Of a stretch of DNA of 22,219 nucleotides, positions 16,060-22,084 are shown piece by piece. The DNA comes from Candidatus Flexicrinis proximus (GTDB lineage: Bacteria > Chloroflexota > Anaerolineae > Aggregatilineales > Phototrophicaceae). Position 1 is the stretch's first letter; each line of letters begins with the position of its first letter. Made by a program: the position numbers and the translations under genes. The notes under the pieces are model-generated. The model searched no databases and was not told where the DNA came from. It saw nothing but the letters and a program-made list of their open reading frames with translations. The stretch is taken from contig JADJQF010000028.1 of assembly GCA_016712885.1 (NCBI GenBank), positions 1 through 22,219 on the forward strand, written 5' to 3'.

Positions 16060-16064
16060 CTACC
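16012..16064 (-). repeat. Pair of 21-bp imperfect direct repeats
   Basis: Plus-strand copies are GCCCGGGTCAGGAAAGCTAC-C at 16012-16032 and GCCTGGGTCAGAAAAGCTAC-C at 16044-16064. They match at 19 of 21 positions and start 32 bases apart, about three helical turns. The second copy contains the stop codon of the exported protein gene. I saw no further copy elsewhere in the window by eye. The same-face spacing would suit a dimeric DNA-binding protein or tandem phage promoters. Confidence 0.7.
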
Positions 16065-16500
16065 AAATCTTGGGCGGACCTTGCCTTGCGGCGAGGCACG
16101 CCCGGATGTCTCCGCTGGTGTAGGTGTCGATGCGAACCCTCACGTAGTCGACCATCGGGACGATGATCCATTCGCCGGTCGTGCCGGGGTTCGTGATGGT
16201 GGCGGTGGCGGTCGCGTCGAGCCAAGGGCACCCGGACGCGCACATGGAGACCTCGACCTTGACGGTCGCCGTCGAGCCCGCGTCGCTGAAGACCTGAACG
16301 TTGACGTCCCCGGCGTTCATCACCGGGTAGGCCTTGGTCGTGTCCTCGTCGGCGTCGAGGAGGGTCGCGCCGGTCGAGTCCACCCCGCCGCACTTGATGT
16401 TGCCGATGGGGATGTTCGAGGTGGAGAGGACCATCGCCGTCCCGTCGGCAAAGGCAACGGGAGCGACGAGGAGAGCGATCAGGAGCAGGATCTTCTTCAC
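16060..16500 (-). CDS. Exported protein with Sec signal peptide and four cysteines, unknown function
   Basis: 146 residues from the GTG at 16498-16500, chosen because GGGAGG sits nine bases upstream and the signal peptide then begins VKKILLLIALLVAPVAFA, with predicted cleavage before DG. A TTG nine bases earlier is possible. The mature part is beta-rich (ATVKVEVSMC, WIIVPMVDYVRVRIDTYTSG) and has four cysteines (C37, C87, C91, C135) that could form two disulfides in the periplasm. No lipobox, so it is soluble or secreted. It sits between portal and scaffold, an unusual place for a secreted protein. Superinfection exclusion, lysis control or a virion surface role are all possible; none is shown. 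Confidence 0.75.
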   Translation of the reverse strand: MKKILLLIALLVAPVAFADGTAMVLSTSNIPIGNIKCGGVDSTGATLLDADEDTTKAYPVMNAGDVNVQVFSDAGSTATVKVEVSMCASGCPWLDATATATITNPGTTGEWIIVPMVDYVRVRIDTYTSGDIRACLAARQGPPKIW

Positions 16501-16505
16501 GGGGG

Positions 16506-18836
16506 TCAACCTCCCATTGCCATCGCGGCGTCGCCTTCTGACGCGCCGGGAGGGCCTTGTGCTGCTAGTCCTTCGGGTGGAGGGGCGCCGGGTCCGCCCG
16601 GAGGGGGCGGGGGCAGCCCGGGGGCGCCACCCGGCATCATCGGCATCGGTGGCGGCATGAGCATCATTTCGTGGGCCTGCGCGTGGAGCATCACGTTCTG
16701 GAACCCCTCGGGGCTATCCCGCTCCAACTGCTCGGCCTCTTCGGTTTCGATCCACGACCGGAGCGCCGAAAGGTGCGCCTCGTGGTTCTCCAGCTTGTTC
16801 ACCGGAACGCTCGGCTGGAACATCGGCTGGCCGGTCATCGGGTCGATGGCCTGCACCTCGGCGCCGAACTCGTCCAGAGCCATCACGGGCTCAGGCACGC
16901 CCACGAGGAGCCGCTGAATCTCGCGGACCTGCTTCTCGCGGGCCTTCTCGCCGGGGAGTTCGAAGTCGAAGCCGAGAAGGGGCTTGACCTGATCGTAGTT
17001 CTCCGGCGCGAGGACGTTGAACGCCGGGTTCTGCATCAGCATCATCAGCATCTCGCGCCGGTCAGCGGGCGAGAGCGGGAACGTCTCGTCGGACTCGCAG
17101 TACGCGACCGCGCTCCCCTGAAGGTCTTCCTTCCGGATGACGACGGACTTGGACGATCCGGCCGTGCCGATGGAGGGGAGGTCGACGTCGGTGTTGCGCG
17201 ACTTCACGAAGACGCCAACCGCGAGTTCCGAAATCTTGACGTAGGCCCGGCGGAGCGAGCGCCACGCGGGACCGATGCGGCCGAGCGACTGGTCGAGCTG
17301 AAGCTTCAGGCCCGACGACGTGCGCTGGTTCGACGGGGCGCCCTGCATGACGGGCTGCGTCCCGAGGAACTGCGCAGGCAGGTCGAAGAGCATCTGGTTC
17401 AGGAGGTTCAGCGAGGACTGGTCCATCTTGGACGGCTGCGTCTCGAAGAAGCTCCGCGCCATGTCGCCCTTCGCGTTGTTCACGGGGTACATGGACCCTG
17501 CGAGGACAGGCGTCTTCTTCATGTCCTGCCGCGACAGGACCTCGTTGTCGACGAAGGTCGTCGAGACGGAGCGGCGCATGCAGTCGATGGCCGTGTTGTA
17601 GCCGTCGGACACCGCGTCCTGAAGGTCGAGAATCGGAGCGCCCATCGACTCGCGGATCTGCCCCTCTCCGGGGTAGCAGTGCGCGATGTACAGGTGGTCG
17701 TCCATCGACTCGTTGCGCGGGTCGGTGAGGAGGGTGGTCCCGCACATCTCGACGTACATGCCGTCCGGGTAGGCCGCGAAGAGTTCGTCGCGGGTCTGCT
17801 CGTCGAGGATCCAGTACGCGGCGGGCCGGAACCACGTCCGCGTGTAGGTGGCCGTGTCGCCGCCGTAGGTGACGCCGTACTGCTGCTGGCCCTGCATGCC
17901 GCCGGGGGTGGTGTTGAGCGCAAGCCGCGTGTACCGCTCGGTCGTGTCGGTCGGCGCGACGGGCTGGTCCCCGCCCATGATCTTGTCGGCCTTGTCGGGG
18001 AACACGGCCTTGAGCGACCAGATGGAGACCTCTTCGACGATCTGCGCGTAGAGGCAGTCCGGGATGTCGCCTGCGTTGGCCGGGACGCGGTAGTTCAGCT
18101 TGCCGTAGATGCTGATGACCTCGGCCGCGTTGGGCAGTTTGCGCGATCCGGTCTGGACGTTCTGCATCACCTCGGAGGGCGGGGTGAGTCCTTCGGGGTT
18201 GAACGGGGCGCCGCAGTTCGGGCAGCCCATCTGCTCGACCTCGGCAGGCTCTCCAGCCGCGCCGCACTGCGGGCACTGGTAGCCCTCCGGGACGGGCATC
18301 GGGACCTGCTCCATGATCGGCTCGTTGCGGTAGCCGAACCGGGCGGGGTCCTCCTTCGACCGGACGTAGCAGAGGAACGCGCCGTCCGTGTAGAAATAGG
18401 AGCACATCTTGGGCTGCACTTCGTCGTTCGGGTTGTTGCGCCAGAACAGCTCCGTGATGTCGTTCTTCGCCTTGGCCGTGATGACGTCCTTCGGATCGTC
18501 CGAGTTCACGGCACGCCAGCGCGCGAGCGGCATCGTATTGGAGAGCGCACCCTGAAGGATCTTCCCCTGCGACTGGTAGAGCGGGATGTTGTAGGGCTGC
18601 GGGGCGTCGATGTCCTCGGGCGTCTCGTTGCCGATGCCGCCCTGCCACCCGGTCGCGTAGACGTTCGTGGCGATCTCGCGCCACGGGGCCTGACCACCGC
18701 CGCGGATGTAGAGGTTCTGCTTGTCGTACTCCCGCCCGCGCGTGACCTTGGCGAGGTCCGCCCTCCGGGAGAACTCCTCGTTCACCTGAAGGCCCTGAAT
18801 CATGCGGACAGCTACGTGCTCAAGATCAATTGGCAC
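16506..18836 (-). CDS. Portal protein with internal zinc ribbon
   Basis: 776 residues from a GTG with GAGAGGG nine bases upstream, overlapping the 60-residue gene by 11 bases. Portal-like features include the N-terminal NLYIRGGGQAPWREIATNVY, LFWRNNPNDEVQPKMCSYFY, and the central helical segment AVSDGYNTAIDCMRRSVSTT. They continue with MYPVNNAKGDMARSFF, LNLLNQMLFDLPAQFLG and the wing/stem region GLKLQLDQSLGRIGPAWRSL. Length and order match the P22/podovirus portal group. Residues 188-208 carry CPQC and CPNC (C188, C191, C205, C208), a zinc ribbon inserted in the N-terminal half. The C-terminal ~50 residues are Met/Pro/Gly-rich (MMLMPPPMPMMPGG and on) and likely flexible. The portal is the dodecameric DNA gate of the capsid. 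Confidence 0.85.
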   Translation of the reverse strand: MPIDLEHVAVRMIQGLQVNEEFSRRADLAKVTRGREYDKQNLYIRGGGQAPWREIATNVYATGWQGGIGNETPEDIDAPQPYNIPLYQSQGKILQGALSNTMPLARWRAVNSDDPKDVITAKAKNDITELFWRNNPNDEVQPKMCSYFYTDGAFLCYVRSKEDPARFGYRNEPIMEQVPMPVPEGYQCPQCGAAGEPAEVEQMGCPNCGAPFNPEGLTPPSEVMQNVQTGSRKLPNAAEVISIYGKLNYRVPANAGDIPDCLYAQIVEEVSIWSLKAVFPDKADKIMGGDQPVAPTDTTERYTRLALNTTPGGMQGQQQYGVTYGGDTATYTRTWFRPAAYWILDEQTRDELFAAYPDGMYVEMCGTTLLTDPRNESMDDHLYIAHCYPGEGQIRESMGAPILDLQDAVSDGYNTAIDCMRRSVSTTFVDNEVLSRQDMKKTPVLAGSMYPVNNAKGDMARSFFETQPSKMDQSSLNLLNQMLFDLPAQFLGTQPVMQGAPSNQRTSSGLKLQLDQSLGRIGPAWRSLRRAYVKISELAVGVFVKSRNTDVDLPSIGTAGSSKSVVIRKEDLQGSAVAYCESDETFPLSPADRREMLMMLMQNPAFNVLAPENYDQVKPLLGFDFELPGEKAREKQVREIQRLLVGVPEPVMALDEFGAEVQAIDPMTGQPMFQPSVPVNKLENHEAHLSALRSWIETEEAEQLERDSPEGFQNVMLHAQAHEMMLMPPPMPMMPGGAPGLPPPPPGGPGAPPPEGLAAQGPPGASEGDAAMAMGG

Positions 18837-19008
18837 GGCGTACCGCCCTCTCTATGACGCGCTCGAAATCGTGGGCGTTAGGGGCTTCGTTCACCGTGAT
18901 CTTGAGTTTCCGGATTTCGTCTCGGATCTCGACGAGGATCGCGCACGCCAGCGCCAGAAGCACAACGACAACCGCGCCGATCAGGACGACAGCGGCGAAT
19001 CCGCTCAC
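18826..19008 (-). CDS. Small single-span membrane protein in lysis region
   Basis: 60 residues from a GTG overlapping the endolysin stop (GTGA). Residues ~3-26 form one strong membrane helix (FAAVVLIGAVVVVLLALACA). A short charged amphipathic helix follows (VEIRDEIRKLK), then a C-terminal tail. The N-in or N-out orientation is not clear. Length, topology and location immediately after the endolysin fit a small holin/antiholin or an inner-membrane spanin-like protein, but no signature decides. The next gene, the portal, starts within its last codons. Confidence 0.65.
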   Translation of the reverse strand: MSGFAAVVLIGAVVVVLLALACAILVEIRDEIRKLKITVNEAPNAHDFERVIERAVRRAN

Positions 19009-19487
19009 TGCTTGATCGCCTCTTCGAGAGCGTCGATACGGTTCATCCAGCCTTTCAGGAACTTCCGCTGAGAGGGATTTGCGACCACGATGCGCTGGAG
19101 GAAGAGCCGACGCTTCGCCACGAGGGCTTCGGCCATCTCCTGCGTCGTGAGGCCCGTGACCCCTCCGGTGCGGACTTCCTGTAGTTTCTGCTTTGCGCGC
19201 GTAGGATTGGAGTGGACCGCGAAGTCAAACAGCGCAAGGTTGAGGGGCCAGTCCAGATCGTTGCACCCGGCCGCGTCCCAGAACATCGTCTTGTAGATTT
19301 CGGCGGTTTCAGCCAGCGTCGCGTCCCAGACGTCTTGTATCGGCAGGTTGTGGTCCTTGCGGTATGCGTTGTAGGTGCGCTGGACGACGCCGCGATTCGT
19401 ACGGCCCCCGCGGTCCTTCGGATCGTCTACCTTCCCGCCCTCCCACTTGAGGACGAAGTCGTAGGCCTTGTCGAAGTCCGAGTCCAT
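19005..19487 (-). CDS. GH108-type endolysin (N-acetylmuramidase)
   Basis: 160 residues from the ATG at 19485-19487. A TTG at 19502, overlapping the PAS gene stop, is an alternative start giving 165 residues. FDKAYDFVLKWEGGKVDDPK contains the EGG motif with the likely catalytic Glu16. DRGGRTNRGVVQRTYNAYRK is the GH108 GG-T-N-G block. IYKTMFWD and LDWPLNLALFDFAVHSNPTR are its following conserved helices, and the C-terminal RKFLKGWMNRIDALEE matches the peptidoglycan-binding end. It cleaves peptidoglycan at lysis. There is no signal peptide, so it needs a holin to reach the wall; candidates lie just upstream (20095-20493) and downstream (18826-19008). Confidence 0.88.
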   Translation of the reverse strand: MDSDFDKAYDFVLKWEGGKVDDPKDRGGRTNRGVVQRTYNAYRKDHNLPIQDVWDATLAETAEIYKTMFWDAAGCNDLDWPLNLALFDFAVHSNPTRAKQKLQEVRTGGVTGLTTQEMAEALVAKRRLFLQRIVVANPSQRKFLKGWMNRIDALEEAIKQ

Positions 19488-19498
19488 CAGGTCTTCGC

Positions 19499-20092
19499 TC
19501 AACGCTGCACTCTCAGGAGGTTGGGGTGCGAGTCTTCGAGGAAGTCCTGATCGACCCTCTCCCACAGCGCAGCCCAGCCAACGACGGTGTTGCCGTCGTA
19601 CAGGGGCTTGGCCCTGCCGCGTACCTTAGTGCCGTGCGTCAGGAAGAACTCCAGATCGAACGTCTCGCTCGTCGCGAGGGCAGTACGCCATGCGTCCCGC
19701 ACCTCTTCCCGTGAATCAGGATGCACACACGAGAGCCAGCCCGACCCACGAGCCGCGTCGATGGCGCAGCCGGTCAGGCGCGTCCACCCGTGAGAGACGT
19801 GGACGACCGATCCGGCGTCGGTAGCCTCGAACGTGCAGCTACCTTCGAGGTCGCGCTCCGCTCGCTTAAGCGCAACGAGACGGGCGACCTTCACGTTGAG
19901 GTCGCGGCATAGGCCATGCACCTCATCGAGACGGGCGCCGTAGCTATCCCACGTCTTTTTGAACGACTCAATGGACGCCTTGAACCTACGCACGCCCTTG
20001 GTCACCTGCCATCCGAACGTGACGAGGACTGTGATGGAACCGGCCATAATCGCGGCCTCCTTCACAAATCCTTGTGTGGTTGAGAAGTCCAT
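19499..20092 (-). CDS. Membrane-anchored PAS-domain protein in lysis cassette
   Basis: 197 residues from the ATG at 20090-20092. An in-frame ATG at 20047 has a consensus AAGGAGG eight bases upstream and would give 182 residues. Residues ~12-30 are a membrane helix (EAAIMAGSITVLVTFGWQV), followed by a basic, helical and possibly coiled-coil linker (~34-80). Residues ~86-180 read as a PAS fold: FEATDAGSVVHVSHGWTRLT, then GWLSCVHPDSREEVRDAWRT, FDLEFFLTHGTKVRGRAKPL and TVVGWAALWERV, matching the PAS_3/PAC pattern. There is no kinase, GGDEF or HTH output domain. PAS domains sense ligands, redox state or light, or mediate dimerisation. It lies 11 bases before the endolysin ATG, so involvement in lysis timing is plausible but inferred. 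Confidence 0.78.
   Translation of the reverse strand: MDFSTTQGFVKEAAIMAGSITVLVTFGWQVTKGVRRFKASIESFKKTWDSYGARLDEVHGLCRDLNVKVARLVALKRAERDLEGSCTFEATDAGSVVHVSHGWTRLTGCAIDAARGSGWLSCVHPDSREEVRDAWRTALATSETFDLEFFLTHGTKVRGRAKPLYDGNTVVGWAALWERVDQDFLEDSHPNLLRVQR
20056..20062 (-). promoter_or_regulatory. Consensus ribosome binding site inside the PAS gene
   Basis: AAGGAGG on the minus strand, eight bases before the in-frame ATG at 20045-20047. It is a better site than anything before the upstream ATG at 20092, where only a G run is present. It therefore supports a second, or the main, start of the PAS protein. Confidence 0.6.
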
Positions 20093-20094
20093 TT

Positions 20095-20493
20095 TTACAC
20101 GCCCCCATCGTCATTTTTCTGGGGCTTCGGAATCGAAGCGGACGAGCCCGGAGGCCGCCCGGTTCGCAGCCGCCAGAAGTTGAACGTCAGAGGATCGACA
20201 GCGTTCAGTAGCGCCGAGGCCCACACCGGTCTGCGCGACTCGTCCGTCCACGTCTTGCGGATCGTGTTCTGGATCCAGCTAGCCATGAGGATCGCCCCGA
20301 GACCGTTAATGACGAGCCTCGGGTGCGCTCCGATGAGGTTGGTGAGTGTCGTGTGCGCGACTTCCCGCGTCGCGTCGTCGAGATTGAGGTAGCCGAGCAC
20401 GAGCGACGTCGCAACACCGGCAAAGCCGATGCTCTTCTTCGCAGCGATTTCCCGCGGCGGGTCGACGGTCGCGATCGGCTCCTCGGGGTTCAC
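20095..20493 (-). CDS. Putative holin-like two-span membrane protein
   Basis: 132 residues from a GTG with GGGAGG five bases upstream. The soluble N-terminal ~20 residues end in AAKKS. A first hydrophobic segment follows (IGFAGVATSLVLGYL ~22-36), then a polar stretch and a second segment (RLVINGLGAILMASWIQNTI ~59-78). The C-terminal tail is Pro-rich and charged (FWRLRTGRPPGSSASIPKPQ). Two membrane helices, small size and position three genes from the endolysin fit a holin. No known holin class is recognised. The gap to the PAS gene is two bases, so they are probably co-translated. Confidence 0.58.
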   Translation of the reverse strand: MNPEEPIATVDPPREIAAKKSIGFAGVATSLVLGYLNLDDATREVAHTTLTNLIGAHPRLVINGLGAILMASWIQNTIRKTWTDESRRPVWASALLNAVDPLTFNFWRLRTGRPPGSSASIPKPQKNDDGGV

Positions 20494-20494
20494 G

Positions 20495-20671
20495 TCAGCC
20501 TCCCGGCCGTTCAGGGATGAGCTGCTCTCCGGTGATCTGGAGCTTGCTCTTGAGCGTGGCCCACTCGGCTGGCGTCACGTGGTCCTCGCCCTTCGCGATC
20601 TTGTCCATAACGAAATCCACGGCGTCAGGCCCGTACTTGACGAGCAGGCCGAGAATGGCGGTCAGCTCCAC
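20495..20671 (-). CDS. Small acidic ORF, unknown function
   Basis: 58 residues read directly from the GTG at 20669-20671, too short for most ORF cut-offs. A GGAGG lies seven bases upstream; the start overlaps the end of the lipoprotein gene and the stop is one base from the next GTG, so it fills an otherwise empty slot in the operon. The sequence starts VELTAILGLLVKYGPDAVDF, predicted helical with a weakly hydrophobic first helix, and continues HVTPAEWATLKSKLQITGEQ, ending PERPGG. It has no membrane span strong enough to call. In phage lysis regions, proteins of this kind are common but uncharacterised. Confidence 0.7.
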   Translation of the reverse strand: MELTAILGLLVKYGPDAVDFVMDKIAKGEDHVTPAEWATLKSKLQITGEQLIPERPGG

Positions 20672-21036
20672 GCGAGCACCTCCGGTCGGTAGAAGGCCCC
20701 GGTCTTTGGCTTCGTGAAGTGCTCGACGAGGCGTATGAGTTCGACGGCAGCAGCCGACACCTTGTCCGTTGCGCTCTTGTGCTCATCGGTCAGCGTTGGC
20801 GCCACGTTCGCCGCAGCAAGCGCCACGGCGCGGAAGTCCTCGTAGGCCTTGATGACCTTCGTCCGGTCGGCCGCGGTGAACTTGCCCTGCTGATAGAGGT
20901 CGTTGAACACGCGCATCGAGGTCTGAACGGCTTCGGTGGCGCTGTCGATAGTGGCGTAGGCGCGGCGGTCCGGCGGCGTGCTCGCGCAGCCGTAGAGGAC
21001 GCACACGACAAGGAGAAGCGGGGCCAGTCGCTTCAT
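20662..21036 (-). CDS. Small phage lipoprotein
   Basis: 124 residues from the ATG at 21034-21036, chosen because the signal peptide then starts MKRLAPLLLVVCVLYGC. The lipobox-like LYGC (Cys17) would be lipidated after cleavage; Tyr at -2 is atypical. A GTG at 21075, overlapping the upstream stop, would add 13 residues and cannot be excluded. The mature part is polar and helical (YATIDSATEAVQTSMRVFND, LTDEHKSATDKVSAAAVELI). The lipid anchor and the neighbouring lysis genes raise an outer-membrane spanin possibility, but it is longer than typical Rz1 and lacks a Pro-rich body; it could equally be a superinfection-exclusion or unknown lipoprotein. Confidence 0.7.
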   Translation of the reverse strand: MKRLAPLLLVVCVLYGCASTPPDRRAYATIDSATEAVQTSMRVFNDLYQQGKFTAADRTKVIKAYEDFRAVALAAANVAPTLTDEHKSATDKVSAAAVELIRLVEHFTKPKTGAFYRPEVLAWS

Positions 21037-21071
21037 TGTTGACGCTTTCTGGAGAAGGCTCGGTGCGTTCA

Positions 21072-21998
21072 TCACTTGTGCTTCGCGACCTTCTTGCCGT
21101 GACCGGCAGGCGGGAGCGGCTCTTCGGTGAAGCCGGACGGTCCGCCGCCAGACTCACGCGCAGCCTTCTCGTGGTCGAGAACCTGCTGCGGCGTCATCTC
21201 GGCGTACACGTCAGCGTAGAACGGGCCGCTCGCCATGAGCGAGGAGCCGGGGAGCGTGTCGAGGCTGTACGCGAAGACGAAGAGGACGGTGGTCGGGTCG
21301 CTCTTCGTGTAGCCCTTGGGCGGGTTCTTCGCGGCTTCGAAGGATGCGTCCACGAGCGCGGGGTCGAGCGTGTTGCCCGCGTACCCGATGCCGTAGGCCA
21401 CGAGCCGGTCGTACGCGGTCTCGGGGTCGTACGTGACGGGGAGGTCCGTCGAGGGAGGAACGCCCGTGCCGGGGTCCACGTCGGCGGGGTACATCAGCTT
21501 GAACCAGATGTCGGTCCCGTCGTAGTGCGTGTCCGCGAACTTGCCCGCGTTGTTCGCCGAGACGAACGCGTTGATGATCGTCTGCGCCAACACGCCCTTC
21601 AGGAGCGTCGAGCCGAGGCGACCGTTCTTGGTGTTCTCCGCACCGAGGCAGTCCCACACGGACTCGGAGGTCGAGCGACCGAGGGACTGCGTGTTGGAGA
21701 GGGCGTTGATGACGTCGGCGTAGGGCTTCTCGTAGCCGGGCGGGGGGCCGATGACGGGCTTGTCGCCGATGGCCTGCGCAGCCGGGGCCGAAGCCGCCGT
21801 CACGCGCCGGGACTCGGCAACGGACGCGTCCTCGGCAGGGCCGGGGATCGGGTTGCCTTCGTTGTCCGTGCCGTACGCCGGGGGGAGAATCGGGATCCAG
21901 CTCGTGCGCGGCCTGTACCACGAGGGGACCCAGCCACCGAAGCGATCGGTAGCGCGGCCGGTGCGAACGGGAGGGGCCGGGGGCTTGGTATCGGTCAC
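21072..21998 (-). CDS. Phage protein of unknown function, 308 residues
   Basis: Start set at the GTG at 21996-21998 because an AAGGTGAG site precedes it; an upstream ATG at 22109 in frame would add a 37-residue, His/Arg/Ser-rich extension that looks non-coding. The N-terminal ~90 residues are Pro/Ala-rich (TDTKPPAPPVRTGRATDRFG; WIPILPPAYGTDNEGNP). From ~85 onward it appears folded: VINALSNTQSLGRSTSESVW, LLKGVLAQTIINAFVSANNA and TVLFVFAYSLDTLPG. It ends with a basic GHGKKVAKHK tail. No membrane span, signal peptide or catalytic motif is recognised. It opens the visible part of the operon before the lysis genes; it may be a virion protein, but this is a guess. Confidence 0.72.
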   Translation of the reverse strand: MTDTKPPAPPVRTGRATDRFGGWVPSWYRPRTSWIPILPPAYGTDNEGNPIPGPAEDASVAESRRVTAASAPAAQAIGDKPVIGPPPGYEKPYADVINALSNTQSLGRSTSESVWDCLGAENTKNGRLGSTLLKGVLAQTIINAFVSANNAGKFADTHYDGTDIWFKLMYPADVDPGTGVPPSTDLPVTYDPETAYDRLVAYGIGYAGNTLDPALVDASFEAAKNPPKGYTKSDPTTVLFVFAYSLDTLPGSSLMASGPFYADVYAEMTPQQVLDHEKAARESGGGPSGFTEEPLPPAGHGKKVAKHK

Positions 21999-22084
21999 GA
22001 GAGACTCACCTTCTGGGCAGTTGCCCGTCTTTCTACTTGCAGAGCTGACAGCCTGCGGGTTGGGATGGTGTCGTTGATGCGCAT
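21995..22084 (-). CDS. Possible 29-residue ORF
   Basis: Minus-strand ATG at 22082-22084 with AAAGGA six bases upstream. It encodes MRINDTIPTRRLSALQVERR plus nine residues and ends in a TGA that overlaps the next GTG (GTGA), the same arrangement as several real gene pairs here. It would fill the gap before the 308-residue gene. Length alone makes it uncertain; it may instead be leader sequence. Confidence 0.3.
   Translation of the reverse strand: MRINDTIPTRRLSALQVERRATAQKVSLS

Noticed and set aside
16671..18857. Plus-strand ORF of 728 codons opposite the portal gene
   Set aside because: Arg/Val/Leu-rich antisense shadow of the portal gene.
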